From: Geminicoccus harenae
Lineage (GTDB): Bacteria > Pseudomonadota > Alphaproteobacteria > Geminicoccales > Geminicoccaceae
NCBI RefSeq assembly: GCF_019800005.1
Contig: NZ_JABGCL010000019.1
Span: forward strand, 1 to 64,000
Direction: 5' to 3'
DNA length: 64,000 bases
Translations under genes and position numbers: made by a program
Notes under the pieces: model-generated
What the model was told of the DNA's origin: nothing
What the model saw: only the letters and a program-made list of their open reading frames with translations
Databases searched by the model: none
Shown: piece after piece, positions 41,339 through 50,324 of the stretch
Numbering within the stretch: position 1 is the stretch's first letter
Layout of the letters: every line of letters begins with the position of its first letter

Positions 41339-41605
41339 TTGCGCACCATCCTAGCAGCCGCCGCCCTGGTGGCGGTGGCCGTGCCGACGGCTCCGCCCGC
41401 CACCCTGGCCGAGCAGGCCACCGCCACCCTGGGCGTCAGCGTCACCGTGCTGGCGGCCTGCCCGCCCGGCAGCGGCCGGCCCTGCGGGCCGCCTGCCGCC
41501 GCGTCGGGTTCGGCCGGAGCCGGTACGCCCGCCACCGCGTCGCCGGCGCCGCCGATCGCGGTCCTGCGCGACGACGTGACCGGCATGGTGACCATCGTCT
41601 ACTGA
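41339..41605 (+). CDS. 88-residue exported miniature SCPU-like protein
   Basis: A TTG at 41339, ten bases after GAGGAA, starts an 88-residue frame. A signal peptide (AAAALVAVAVPTAPPATLA) is followed by ATATLGVSVTVLAACPPG. That recalls the opening strand and first Cys of the SCPU subunits encoded just upstream (GTLAVSAVVQTSCSL). A short Pro/Gly/Ala stretch with a second Cys (RPCGPP) comes next, then DVTGMVTIVY, which recalls the terminal strand (DSLLVTIIF). The core of the SCPU fold is missing. It may be a reduced subunit, a stand-alone donor-strand peptide or a decaying gene. Lying 153 bases after the cluster it could share its transcript. Confidence 0.5.
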   Translation: MRTILAAAALVAVAVPTAPPATLAEQATATLGVSVTVLAACPPGSGRPCGPPAAASGSAGAGTPATASPAPPIAVLRDDVTGMVTIVY

Positions 41606-41710
41606 TCTTCAACCTCTGGCATCGTCCCGGCTTCGCCCCTAGAAGCCGGAAATCCGACGATGCACCGCAGGCCTTCCGGGTATGGAGCGGCCGCGGACGA
41701 GGGAGATCAC

Positions 41711-42709
41711 GTGGCGACAAGCGATGACCTGGGCTGCAGCCGCCGCACGGTCTGGCAGGCCGTGATCGGCACCCTTGCCCTGCTCGTGGCGGCGGGCCGC
41801 CCGCGGCCGGTATCGGCCGCCCAGCAGTCATGGCCGGACTTTCTCGACCAGATCGCCCGCGAGGCGCGCCGGCTCGGCATCTCGCCCGCCACCACCCAGG
41901 CAGCGCTCGCCCGGGCCGAGCGGCTGGAGCGGGTGATCGAGCTGGACCGGCGCCAGCCCGAGGGCCGGATGAGCTTCGCCGACTATATCGGCCGGGTGAT
42001 CGACGCGAACCGGGTGCGGCGCGGCCAGGAGATGCTGGCGACCCATTGGGATCTCCTGGAGCAGATCCGCTTCCGCTTCGGGGTGCCCAACCCGACCCTG
42101 GTGGCGCTCTGGGGGCTGGAAAGCTCCTACGGGCGCAATACGGGGAGCTGGTCGGTGGTCTCGGCACTCGCCACCCTGGCCCATGAAGGCCGGCGCTCCG
42201 AGTTCTTTCGCGGCGAGTTGATGGCTGCCCTGCAGATCCTGGACGCGGGCGATGTCGGCCTGGACGAGATGACGGGTTCCTGGGCCGGCGCCATGGGCCA
42301 GGCCCAGTTCATGCCGTCCACCTATCTGCGCCACGCGGTGGACTGGGACGGCGATGGCCAGCGCGACATCTGGGGCTCGGTACCCGACGTGTTCGCGTCC
42401 ATGTCCAACCTGCTGGCGCGCTCGGGCTGGCGCCAGGGCGAGCTGTGGGGCCGCGAGGTGCAGGCACCTGCGGACCTGCCGGCCGGGCGGCGCGACACCG
42501 TCGCCGCGTTCGCCAAAGCGGGCGTGCGCGACCGCGAAGGCGGTCCGTTGCCCAACTCCGACATCCCGGCGGTTTTGCTGCGCATGGACGGCCCCGGTGG
42601 CCGGGCCTTCTTGACCTACCACAACTTCCAGGTGATCAAGATCTGGAACCGCTCGGACTATTTCGCTCTGTCCGTCGGGCTTCTCTCCGACCAGTTGAAG
42701 GCTGCCTGA
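41711..42709 (+). CDS. Lytic murein transglycosylase, MltB family
   Basis: A 332-residue peptidoglycan-cleaving enzyme (family 3 lytic transglycosylase). After a signal peptide (VIGTLALLVAAGRPRPVSA) it has the MltB N-terminal block FLDQIAREARRLGISPATTQAAL. The catalytic Glu is in LWGLESSYGRNTGSW (E137), followed by GSWAGAMGQAQFMPSTYL and the C-terminal KIWNRSDYFALSVGLLSDQL. There is no lipobox, so it is likely soluble in the periplasm. The GTG at 41711 has GAGGGAGA four bases upstream; an ATG at 41660 is the alternative. It is five bases ahead of the RlpA gene, also a peptidoglycan-processing protein. Confidence 0.88.
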   Translation: MATSDDLGCSRRTVWQAVIGTLALLVAAGRPRPVSAAQQSWPDFLDQIAREARRLGISPATTQAALARAERLERVIELDRRQPEGRMSFADYIGRVIDANRVRRGQEMLATHWDLLEQIRFRFGVPNPTLVALWGLESSYGRNTGSWSVVSALATLAHEGRRSEFFRGELMAALQILDAGDVGLDEMTGSWAGAMGQAQFMPSTYLRHAVDWDGDGQRDIWGSVPDVFASMSNLLARSGWRQGELWGREVQAPADLPAGRRDTVAAFAKAGVRDREGGPLPNSDIPAVLLRMDGPGGRAFLTYHNFQVIKIWNRSDYFALSVGLLSDQLKAA

Positions 42710-42714
42710 TCGTC

Positions 42715-43701
42715 GTGACCCGCAAGGCAACCATCGACCCGTGCGTGCCGGTTTTCTCGACCGGCCGCTCCCCGGCGCGGAACTGGCTGGCCGCCGGCCT
42801 GCTCCTGCTGCTGGCGGCCTGCTCCGGCAGCGCGCCGCCCTCACCGGCACCAGGTCCCAAGGTCGCCGGACCCACCGGCACCTACAAGGTCGGCAAGCCC
42901 TACCAGATCGCTGGGCAATGGTACTACCCGGCCTATGACCCGTCCTACGACCGCACGGGCACCGGCTCCTGGTATGGCGAGCAGTTCCAGGGCCGGCCCA
43001 CTGCAAACGGCGAGATCTTCGACAAGGAGACCATCTCCGCCGCCCATCCGACCCTGCCGCTGCCCTCGATCGTGCGGGTGACCAATCTCGAGAATGGCCG
43101 GTCCATGGAGATCCGGGTGAACGACCGCGGGCCGTTCGTGGACGACCGCGAGATCGATCTGTCGGAGGCGGCCGCCCGGGCGCTGGGCTATCACGGCAAG
43201 GGCCTGGCTCCCGTCCGGGTCCAGTTCGTCCGGATCGCCCCGGATGCGCTGGGCGCGCCGCCGGAGCCGGTCCAGGTCGCATCCGCGGCGGGCGACGACG
43301 ATCTCTACCAGAAGGCGAGCGCTCCAGCGGCGACCCGGGCACGCCGTGCGGAGGCGGCACCGTTTCGAGCGAGCACGGTCGAGGTGCGGGAAGCGGTGGA
43401 AGCCGAATCGGTGCCCCCGACCTGCGCATCGCGCGGCGACCCCCTGTTCGTCCAGGTGGGCGCGTTCTCCGATCCCGGCCGGGCGGACCGCGTGAAGCGG
43501 CAGATGGCGGCGCTGGGCGTCGTCCTGCTGGAACCGGTGTTCGTGCGGGGCGAGGCGCTGCTGCGGCTGCGGGTGGGGCCCGAGACCGATCCCGCGAGCG
43601 CCCGGCGGCTGCTGGCCCGCGTGCAGGCGGCCGGCCACCCTCAGGCCTTCCTCACCGAGAATGCCGGCCCGTCCCGGCCGGCCACGATCTGCGGGACCTG
43701 A
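42715..43701 (+). CDS. rlpA: Septal ring lytic transglycosylase RlpA with SPOR domain
   Basis: A 328-residue lipoprotein. A signal sequence with lipobox LLAAC (about residue 32) leads to the double-psi beta-barrel domain with GTGSWYGEQFQGRPTANGE, LPLPSIVRVTNLENGRSM and VNDRGPFVDDREIDLSEAAA. That block holds the catalytic and substrate-binding residues for cutting denuded glycan at division sites. After a linker of about 80 residues, the C-terminal SPOR domain (about 245-320, FVQVGAFSDPGRADRVKRQ) directs it to septal peptidoglycan. GTG at 42715 is the first start after the upstream stop. Its neighbours (MltB and a D,D-carboxypeptidase) make a cell-wall remodelling set. Confidence 0.92.
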   Translation: MTRKATIDPCVPVFSTGRSPARNWLAAGLLLLLAACSGSAPPSPAPGPKVAGPTGTYKVGKPYQIAGQWYYPAYDPSYDRTGTGSWYGEQFQGRPTANGEIFDKETISAAHPTLPLPSIVRVTNLENGRSMEIRVNDRGPFVDDREIDLSEAAARALGYHGKGLAPVRVQFVRIAPDALGAPPEPVQVASAAGDDDLYQKASAPAATRARRAEAAPFRASTVEVREAVEAESVPPTCASRGDPLFVQVGAFSDPGRADRVKRQMAALGVVLLEPVFVRGEALLRLRVGPETDPASARRLLARVQAAGHPQAFLTENAGPSRPATICGT

Positions 43702-43734
43702 GCTGGCTTACCCATCCTGCGGAGGGCAGGCTTC

Positions 43735-44916
43735 ATGACCGATCCCGTGCTGGCACGTCGTCTCCTGCCGCTCTTCGCGATGCGGTGCCTAGCCCTGCTG
43801 GCCCTCGCCATGCCGGGGCTGGTGGCGCCGGCTGCCGCCCAGCCGCTCGCCTTCGAGACCAAGGCGCGCGCGGCGATCCTGCTCGACCACCGCACCGGCA
43901 GCGTCCTGTTCGCCAAGGAGCCCGACCTGCGCCTGCCGCCGGCGTCGATGAGCAAGCTCATGACCGCCTACATGGTGTTCGACGCGATCCGGGCCGGGCG
44001 GCTCAGCGAGGACGACGAGCTGCCGGTCAGCGAGACGGCCTGGCGCACCGGCGGCTCCAAGATGTTCGTCAAGGTCGGCGACCGGGTCCGCGTCGGCGAC
44101 CTGATCCGCGGCGTGATCATCCAGTCCGGCAACGATGCCTGCGTGGTGATCGCGGAGGGACTGGCCGGCAGCGAGGCCGGGTTCGCCCGGCAGATGACCG
44201 AGAAGGCGCGAGCGATCGGCCTGACCGGCTCCAACTTCGCCAACTCCAACGGCCTGCCCGACCCGGACCACTGGATGACGGTCCGCGACCTCGCCACCCT
44301 GGCGCGGCGGCTGATCGTGGACTTCCCAGACTACTACTCGATCTATGGCGAGGAGGAGTTCACCTACCAGAACATCCGCCAGTTCTCGCGCAACCCGCTC
44401 CTGCGCAGTGGCGTGCCCGGGGTGGACGGCCTCAAGACCGGCCATACCGAAGAGGCGGGCTACGGACTGGTCGCCTCGGCGCAGCGTGACGGGCGGCGGA
44501 TCATCCTGGTCATGGCGGGGTTGGGCTCGGAAAAGGAGCGCGCCCAGGAAAGTGCCCGGATGCTGGAATTCGGCTTTCGCGAGTTCGAGGAGCGGGTCCT
44601 GTTCCGCGCGGGCCAGTCCGTCGAGCAGGCCCAGGTCTGGCTGGGCGAGCAGTCGACCGTGCCCCTGGTGCCGGCCGACGACGTGGCCATGACCGTCCCG
44701 CGGGGTGCCGCACCGGGTCTCACCATGAAGGCCGCCTGGGACGACCCGGTGCCGGCACCGGTCGCCAAGGGCCAGCCGCTCGCCAACCTCACCGTCTCGG
44801 CACCCGGCCAGGAGCCGGTCGTGGTCCCGCTGGTCGCCGGCGCCGACGTGCCCGAGGCTTCCTGGTTCCGCCGGATCTGGAGCCTCGGCATGTTCTATGT
44901 GTGGAGCTTCGTCTGA
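43735..44916 (+). CDS. dacC: D-alanyl-D-alanine carboxypeptidase (PBP5/6 family)
   Basis: A 393-residue low-molecular-mass penicillin-binding protein. The signal peptide runs to about residue 36. The active-site triad is complete: S71-x-x-K74 in PASMSKLM, S131-G-N133 in QSGNDA and K234-T-G in LKTGHTEEAGYG. The C-terminal PBP5_C domain (about 290-375) is followed by an aromatic stretch WFRRIWSLGMFYVWSFV, the amphipathic membrane anchor. It removes the terminal D-Ala from peptidoglycan peptides. It lies 33 bases after rlpA and 5 bases before tmk, linking cell-wall genes with a DNA-metabolism operon, an arrangement common in alphaproteobacteria. Confidence 0.93.
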   Translation: MTDPVLARRLLPLFAMRCLALLALAMPGLVAPAAAQPLAFETKARAAILLDHRTGSVLFAKEPDLRLPPASMSKLMTAYMVFDAIRAGRLSEDDELPVSETAWRTGGSKMFVKVGDRVRVGDLIRGVIIQSGNDACVVIAEGLAGSEAGFARQMTEKARAIGLTGSNFANSNGLPDPDHWMTVRDLATLARRLIVDFPDYYSIYGEEEFTYQNIRQFSRNPLLRSGVPGVDGLKTGHTEEAGYGLVASAQRDGRRIILVMAGLGSEKERAQESARMLEFGFREFEERVLFRAGQSVEQAQVWLGEQSTVPLVPADDVAMTVPRGAAPGLTMKAAWDDPVPAPVAKGQPLANLTVSAPGQEPVVVPLVAGADVPEASWFRRIWSLGMFYVWSFV

Positions 44917-44920
44917 TCCC

Positions 44921-45547
44921 GTGAGCTGCTTCATCACCTTCGAAGGCGGCGAGGGCGTCGGCAAGTCCAGCCAGTTGCCCCTGCTGGCGCGCCGGCTGGC
45001 AGCGCAGGGACATCGCGTGGTCACCACCCGGGAGCCCGGCGGCACCGACGGGGCCGAGCGGATCCGCGACCTGGCCGTGGCCGGCGCTGCCGATCGCTGG
45101 TCGGCGCGGACAGAGCTCCTGCTGATGACCGCCGCGCGCACCGATCATGTCGAACGGGTGATCATGCCGGCCCTGGAGTCGGGCGCCTGGGTGCTCTGCG
45201 ACCGGTTCCTGGACAGCACGCGGGTCTATCAGGGCCTGGCCGGGGGGCTCGGCATCGAGCTCGTCGACCGGCTGCACGACCTGCTGCTGCCAAAGCCGCG
45301 CCCCGACCTCACCCTCCTGCTCGACCTGCCCGTGCCAATGGCGGCAGCGCGTCGCGAGGCGGCCGGCGGCAGCGGGCGCTTCGAGGCCAAGGGGACGGCA
45401 TTCCATGAAAAGGTCCGCGCGGGCTTCCAGGCGATCGCCCGGGCCGAGCCCGGTCGGGTGGCCATGATCGATGCCGGCCTGCCGCCGGACGAGGTGGCCG
45501 AGCGGATCTGGCAGGCGACCGTCACGCAGCTGGGTGGCCGGACATGA
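44921..45547 (+). CDS. tmk: Thymidylate kinase
   Basis: A 208-residue kinase that makes dTDP from dTMP. The P-loop is FEGGEGVGKSSQLP (about residues 6-19). The DRF-type motif CDRFLDSTRVYQG replaces the usual DRY, and the LID region carries REAAGGSGRFEAKG. GTG at 44921, four bases past the carboxypeptidase stop, is the start; it leads straight into the first strand. The stop overlaps holB as ATGA, so translation of the two is coupled. Confidence 0.95.
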   Translation: MSCFITFEGGEGVGKSSQLPLLARRLAAQGHRVVTTREPGGTDGAERIRDLAVAGAADRWSARTELLLMTAARTDHVERVIMPALESGAWVLCDRFLDSTRVYQGLAGGLGIELVDRLHDLLLPKPRPDLTLLLDLPVPMAAARREAAGGSGRFEAKGTAFHEKVRAGFQAIARAEPGRVAMIDAGLPPDEVAERIWQATVTQLGGRT

Positions 45548-46596
45548 GCCTGCCCGAACCGCGCCTCGCAGTCGAACTGCTGGGCCAGGACGAGCCGGCC
45601 CGGCAGCTTGCCCGGGTACTGGCATCCGGCCGCGTCGCCCATGGCTGGCTGCTGAGCGGGCCGCGCGGCATCGGCAAGGCGACGCTCGCCTGGCGGTTCG
45701 CCCGCGCCCTGCTGGGTGCCGCCCATGACGAGCTGCTGCGTACCGAGCCGACCGACCGGGTGTTCCGGATGCTGGCCGGCGGCAGCCATCCGGACCTGCA
45801 TGTCCTGGAGGTCGAGGCATCGCGCGGCAAGCGGGCGATGATCAAGGTCGACCAGGCCCGCGACCTGAAGGAGGAGTTCGGGACCACCGCCGGCCTTGGC
45901 GGGCGCCGGGTCCTGATCGTCGATGCCGCCGACGACCTGAACCCGCAGAGCGCCAACGCGATCCTGAAGCTGCTGGAGGAGCCGCCAGCCGGCACGGTCA
46001 TCCTCCTGATCAACCATGTCCCGGGCCGGATCCTGCCGACCATCGCGTCGCGCTGCGTGCGCCTGCGCCTCAAGCGGCTAGACGACCAGGTCGTGGAGCG
46101 CCTGCTGGAGGAGGCGCTGCCGGACCGGCCAGCCGAGGCGAGGCGGGCACTCCTGCCGTTCGCCCGCGGCTCGATCGGCCGGGCCCTGTGGCTGGACGAG
46201 GTGGGCTTTTTGGAGCGCTACCACGACGTTCTGGCCGCCTGTGCGGCGACCTCCCGCGGCGGGTCGCTGAGCACCCTCGCCGAGCGAATCGCCCAGGCCC
46301 TGCAGGCGACCGGTGCCCAGGCGCCCTTCGAGGTGCCGCAGGCCATCCTCTACCGCGCCCTGCAGACCGCTGCAGGCTCCATTCCGGCGGGCAGTGACGA
46401 GGGGGAGCGCGCCGCACTTTCCGCCGTGGCCGCGCGGCGACCGCTTGATGACTGGGGTACGCCGTGGGACAACCTCGCCCGGCTGGCGGCCCGGTTCGAG
46501 CCACTCAGCCTTTCCTCCGATGCCGCATCCCTGGCGGCGGCGGCGGTGCTGGCGGGCGAGGCCGCCGAGCATCTGGTCCTGCCGGAGCCCTGGTGA
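45544..46596 (+). CDS. holB: DNA polymerase III subunit delta'
   Basis: A 350-residue AAA+ clamp-loader subunit. The P-loop-like GPRGIGKATLAWRFARALLG (about residues 39-58) and the sensor segment IVDAADDLNPQSANAILKLLEEPP are typical; IASRCVRLRLKRL carries the SRC motif. The C-terminal collar domain follows. Unlike many DnaX-type loaders there is no obvious zinc-binding Cys set, which is common in alphaproteobacterial HolB. It sits in the tmk-holB-metG-tatD run, overlapping tmk. Confidence 0.9.
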   Translation: MSLPEPRLAVELLGQDEPARQLARVLASGRVAHGWLLSGPRGIGKATLAWRFARALLGAAHDELLRTEPTDRVFRMLAGGSHPDLHVLEVEASRGKRAMIKVDQARDLKEEFGTTAGLGGRRVLIVDAADDLNPQSANAILKLLEEPPAGTVILLINHVPGRILPTIASRCVRLRLKRLDDQVVERLLEEALPDRPAEARRALLPFARGSIGRALWLDEVGFLERYHDVLAACAATSRGGSLSTLAERIAQALQATGAQAPFEVPQAILYRALQTAAGSIPAGSDEGERAALSAVAARRPLDDWGTPWDNLARLAARFEPLSLSSDAASLAAAAVLAGEAAEHLVLPEPW

Positions 46597-46634
46597 GCGC
46601 GGCAGCGGCGAGCCTTCCGAAGGATCCGATCGAC

Positions 46635-48167
46635 ATGAGCGCGGGCGAGCGTTTCTACATCACCACGCCGATCTACTACGTCAACGACAGCCCGCATATC
46701 GGCCACGCCTACACCACGCTCGCCTGCGACGCGTTCGCGAGGTTCGCCCGGCTCGACGGCAGGAAGGTGTGGTTCCTGACCGGCACGGACGAGCACGGCC
46801 AGAAGGTCGAGAAGGCCGCCCAGGCCGCCCGCAAGGACCCGCAGGCCTTCACCGACGAGGTCAGCCAGCGCTTCCGCCGCTTGGCCGACGCGATGGGCTT
46901 CTCCCACGACGACTTCATCCGCACCACCGAGAAGCGCCACTACCGCGCCGTCCAGCATCTGTGGAACGTGCTGGTGGAGAAGGGCGAGATCTATCTCGGC
47001 AAGTATGCCGGCTGGTACTCGGTGCGCGACGAGGCGTTCTTCGACGAGAGCGAGATCACCGACGGCAAGGCGCCCACCGGGGCCCCGGTCGAGTGGGTCG
47101 AGGAGCCCTCCTACTTCTTCCGCCTCTCCGCCTGGCAGGACCGGCTGCTCGCCTTCTACGAAACGAACCCGGACTTCATCCTGCCGCCGTCCCGGCGCAA
47201 CGAGGTGGTCAGCTTCGTGAAGTCGAACCTGCGCGACCTGTCGGTCTCGCGCACGACCTTCAAGTGGGGCGTGCCGGTCCCGAACGACCCCGACCATGTG
47301 ATGTATGTCTGGCTGGACGCGCTCACCAACTACCTGACCGCGTTGGGCTACCCCGATGACACCGAGGCTTGGCGGACCTTCTGGCCGGCCGATGTCCACG
47401 TGGTCGGCAAGGACATCCTGCGCTTCCACGCGATCTACTGGCCGGCCTTCCTGATGGCGGCCGACCTGCCGCCGCCCAAGCGCGTGTTCGCCCATGGCTG
47501 GTGGACCAACGAGGGGCAGAAGATCTCGAAGTCGGTGGGCAACGTGATCGATCCGCTCCAGCTGATCGAGACGTTCGGCCTGGACCAGACCCGCTACTTC
47601 CTGCTGCGCGAGGTGCCGTTCGGCGCCGATGGCGACTTCAGCCGCGCCGCGATGATCCGGCGGATGAATGCCGACTTGGCCAACGACTATGGCAATCTCG
47701 GCCTGCGCGTCCTGTCCTTCATCCAGAAGAACGCCGGTGCCGCGGTGCCGGCCAAGGGCGAGCTGATCGCGGCCGACCATGAGCTCCTGGACGCCGCCGC
47801 CGGGCTGGTGGCGAAGGTGCGCGCGGACATGGACGTGCAGGCGCCGCACAAGGCGCTGGAGGCGATCTTCACGGTGATCGCGGACGCCAACCGCTGGATC
47901 GACACCCACGCACCCTGGACCCTGCGCAAGACCGATCCTGCGCGGATGAACACGGTGCTCTGGGTGCTGGTCGAGACCATCCGCCGGATCGCGATCCTCA
48001 CCCAGGCCTTCATGCCGACGGCCTCGGCCAAGGTGCTGGACCAGCTCGCGGTGCCGGCGAAGCGGCGGTTGCTGGCGCACGTCACCGACCCGGACGCGGC
48101 CCTCGTCCCGGGCACGCCGTTGCCGAAGCCGGAGGGCGTGTTCCCGAAATGGCAGGAGCCGGCATGA
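46635..48167 (+). CDS. metG: Methionyl-tRNA synthetase
   Basis: A 510-residue class I synthetase. HIGH appears in NDSPHIGHAYTTLACD and the KMSKS equivalent is QKISKSVGNVI, with TNEG before it. The connective-peptide region lacks obvious zinc-binding Cys pairs. The C-terminal tRNA-binding (EMAP-like) domain of longer MetG proteins is absent, as in many alphaproteobacteria. The ATG at 46635 gives the family start (MSAGERFYITTPIYYVND). A GTG at 46593 that would overlap the holB stop as GTGA would add 14 residues. The stop overlaps tatD by four bases. Confidence 0.95.
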   Translation: MSAGERFYITTPIYYVNDSPHIGHAYTTLACDAFARFARLDGRKVWFLTGTDEHGQKVEKAAQAARKDPQAFTDEVSQRFRRLADAMGFSHDDFIRTTEKRHYRAVQHLWNVLVEKGEIYLGKYAGWYSVRDEAFFDESEITDGKAPTGAPVEWVEEPSYFFRLSAWQDRLLAFYETNPDFILPPSRRNEVVSFVKSNLRDLSVSRTTFKWGVPVPNDPDHVMYVWLDALTNYLTALGYPDDTEAWRTFWPADVHVVGKDILRFHAIYWPAFLMAADLPPPKRVFAHGWWTNEGQKISKSVGNVIDPLQLIETFGLDQTRYFLLREVPFGADGDFSRAAMIRRMNADLANDYGNLGLRVLSFIQKNAGAAVPAKGELIAADHELLDAAAGLVAKVRADMDVQAPHKALEAIFTVIADANRWIDTHAPWTLRKTDPARMNTVLWVLVETIRRIAILTQAFMPTASAKVLDQLAVPAKRRLLAHVTDPDAALVPGTPLPKPEGVFPKWQEPA

Positions 48168-48949
48168 CCATCGTCGATACCCACTGCCACCTGGACTATT
48201 CGGGCCTGGCCGAGGACCTGCCGGGTGTCCTGGCGCGCGCCGCAACGGCCGGCGTGGATCGGGTGATCACGATCGGCACGAAGCTTTCCGCCTTCGAGAA
48301 GGTCCGCGGGATCGCGCATGGCCATCCGAACGTGTTCTGCACGATCGGAGTCCATCCGCACGAGGCGGGCAAGGAGGGCTTTCCCGACCCTGCCGTGTTC
48401 ATCGAGGCGGCGAAGGACCCGCGCGTGGTCGGGATCGGCGAGAGCGGGCTCGACTATTTCTACGACAACGCCCCGCGCGATGCCCAGCGCCGCTCCTTCC
48501 TCCTGCACATCCACATCGCCCAGGCGACCGGCCTGCCGCTCGTGGTGCACACGCGCGATGCCGACGACGACACGATGGACCTGCTGGAGGAGGCGATGCG
48601 CCGCCAGCCCTTCACCGGCGTGATCCATTGCTACTCGTCGTCGCGTCGCCTGGCCGAGCGGGCGGTGACCATGGGGCTGCATCTGGGGATTGGCGGGATC
48701 CTGACCTTTCCCAGGAGCGACCTGATCCGCGACACGGTTCGCCAGATGCCGCTGGACGCGCTGGTACTGGAGACCGACGCACCCTATCTCGCCCCGGTGC
48801 CCAAGCGCGGCAGGTCGAACGAGCCGGCCTATGTCGCCCATGTGGCGGCCAAGCTCGCCGAGGTGCTGGGCCTGACCATGGCCGAGGTCGAGCGGGTGAC
48901 CACCGCCAATGCCGAGCGCCTGTTCCCGCGGATCAAGCCCGCCGCATGA
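48164..48949 (+). CDS. tatD: TatD family metal-dependent hydrolase
   Basis: A 261-residue TIM-barrel hydrolase of the TatD DNase family. Metal-binding residues appear in VDTHCHLDYSGL (His-x-His), GESGLDYFYDNAP (Glu), LVVHTRDADDD (His), VIHCYSSS (His) and LETDAPYLAPVP (Asp), the complete set. The family includes 3'-5' nucleases with roles in repair and RNA turnover. It starts in an ATGA overlap with metG and ends in an ATGA overlap with the following MBL-fold gene. Confidence 0.93.
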   Translation: MTIVDTHCHLDYSGLAEDLPGVLARAATAGVDRVITIGTKLSAFEKVRGIAHGHPNVFCTIGVHPHEAGKEGFPDPAVFIEAAKDPRVVGIGESGLDYFYDNAPRDAQRRSFLLHIHIAQATGLPLVVHTRDADDDTMDLLEEAMRRQPFTGVIHCYSSSRRLAERAVTMGLHLGIGGILTFPRSDLIRDTVRQMPLDALVLETDAPYLAPVPKRGRSNEPAYVAHVAAKLAEVLGLTMAEVERVTTANAERLFPRIKPAA

Positions 48950-49722
48950 GGATCACCGTGCTCGGCTGCGGCACCTCGTCGGGCGTGCCGCAGATCGGCT
49001 GCCACTGCCCGGTCTGCCGCTCCACCGACCCGCGGAACAAGCGGCTGCGCGCCTCGATCCTGGTGGAGGACCGGGGCAGCCTGATCCTGTTCGACTGCGG
49101 GCCGGACATGCGCATGCAGCTGCTCGGTGCCGACGTGGTACGGCTGGACGCCCTGGTCTTCACCCACGCCCATGCCGACCACATCCACGGCATCGACGAC
49201 ATCCGTGGCGTCAACAACGCCATGGACGCGCAGCTGCCGGCCTATGGCGCGCCCGAGGTCCTGGACCAGATCCGCAGCCGGTTCGACTATGCCTTCCATC
49301 CCGACCGCCACCCGAATGGCGGATTCTGGCGGCCCTCGCTGGAGCCCAGGGCGTTCGACGGGCCGTTCCGGATCGGGGCCACCACGCTGGTGCCGTTCCG
49401 CCAACGCCACGGCAATGGCGCAAGCTGGGGCTTTAGGATCGGCAACTTCGCCTATTCCACCGACGTGGACTGGCTGGACGAGGACGCCTTCGCCGCGCTT
49501 GCCGGGGTGCGCTACTGGATCGTCGACTGCCTGCGCGAGCGTCCGCACCCGACTCATGCCCATCTGGAACGGACCATGGGCTGGATCGACCGGCTCCGCC
49601 CGGAGCGGGCCTGGTTCACCCACATGAACCACGAGGTCGACTTCGCCACCTGGTGCGCGCGGCTGCCAGCCCATGTCCGGCCGGCCTTCGACGGCCAGGT
49701 GATCGAGCTGGAGGAGCCATGA
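48946..49722 (+). CDS. MBL-fold metallo-hydrolase (PhnP-like)
   Basis: A 258-residue metallo-beta-lactamase-fold enzyme. The opening VLGCGTSSGVPQIGCHCPVC holds a CxCxxC set that may bind a structural metal, as in PhnP. The dinuclear site is FTHAHADHIHGIDD (HxHxDH), with later ligands in YSTDVDW and FTHMNHEVD. PhnP acts as a phosphodiesterase on cyclic nucleotides and ribosyl phosphates in phosphonate breakdown, but no phn genes are here. In this alphaproteobacterial operon position (after tatD) the physiological substrate is unknown. Both ends overlap neighbours by four bases. Confidence 0.9.
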   Translation: MRITVLGCGTSSGVPQIGCHCPVCRSTDPRNKRLRASILVEDRGSLILFDCGPDMRMQLLGADVVRLDALVFTHAHADHIHGIDDIRGVNNAMDAQLPAYGAPEVLDQIRSRFDYAFHPDRHPNGGFWRPSLEPRAFDGPFRIGATTLVPFRQRHGNGASWGFRIGNFAYSTDVDWLDEDAFAALAGVRYWIVDCLRERPHPTHAHLERTMGWIDRLRPERAWFTHMNHEVDFATWCARLPAHVRPAFDGQVIELEEP

Positions 49723-50324
49723 CCGAGCTGGAGCTGGAGCCCGGCTTCTATTTCCTGCCCAAGGGCATGCTGCCCTCGGTGGTGGTGTGCCTGGAGATGA
49801 CCGAGCGGCCGGCACCGCGCGAGGTCCCGGCACCCGAGGGCGTGAACCTGCGCCATGTCGAGCGGCCGGAGCTCGACTGGTACCGGGCGCTGTTCGGCAA
49901 GGTCGGCGAGCCCTGGCTCTGGTATGGCCGGCGGCTCCTTTCCGACGAGCAACTGGCCGCGGTCATCCACGATCCGCTGGTGGAAGTGCGGGCGGTCGAG
50001 CTGGATGGCAGCCCGGAAGGGCTGCTGGAGCTCGACTTCCGCAAGCCCGGCGAGGTGGAGCTGGTCTATTTCGGCCTGACGGATGCGCTGATCGGCAGCC
50101 GTGCCGGCCGCTGGCTGATGGAGCAGGCGATCACGCTGGCGTTCCGCCAGCCGATCCGCCGCTTCTGGGTCCATACCTGCAACTACGACCACCGCTCGGC
50201 GCTCGACTTCTACCGGCGCTCCGGCTTCGTGCCCTACCGCTTCGCCCTCGACCTGGACCCCGACCCGCGCCTGACCGGCCACCTGCCGATGGACGCGGCC
50301 CCCCAGGCACCGGTCATTCCGTGA
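49719..50324 (+). CDS. GNAT family N-acetyltransferase
   Basis: A 201-residue acetyltransferase. The GNAT core lies between about residues 55 and 180, with EGLLELDFRKPGEVELVYFG (strand 4 region), IGSRAGRWLMEQAITLAF (acetyl-CoA pyrophosphate loop, R/Q-x-x-G-x-G/A type) and NYDHRSALDFYRRSGFVPY at the end of the fold. The N-terminus (about 50 residues) is extra. The acceptor is unknown. It is the last gene of the long plus-strand run, coupled to the MBL gene by ATGA. Its 3' end overlaps the sseA 3' end by 11 bases on the opposite strand. Confidence 0.82.
   Translation: MTELELEPGFYFLPKGMLPSVVVCLEMTERPAPREVPAPEGVNLRHVERPELDWYRALFGKVGEPWLWYGRRLLSDEQLAAVIHDPLVEVRAVELDGSPEGLLELDFRKPGEVELVYFGLTDALIGSRAGRWLMEQAITLAFRQPIRRFWVHTCNYDHRSALDFYRRSGFVPYRFALDLDPDPRLTGHLPMDAAPQAPVIP

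Noticed and set aside
46593..46634. GTG start for metG overlapping holB
   Set aside because: Possible, but the added 14 residues (VSAAAASLPKDPID) are not typical of the family and the ATG at 46635 gives the expected N-terminus.
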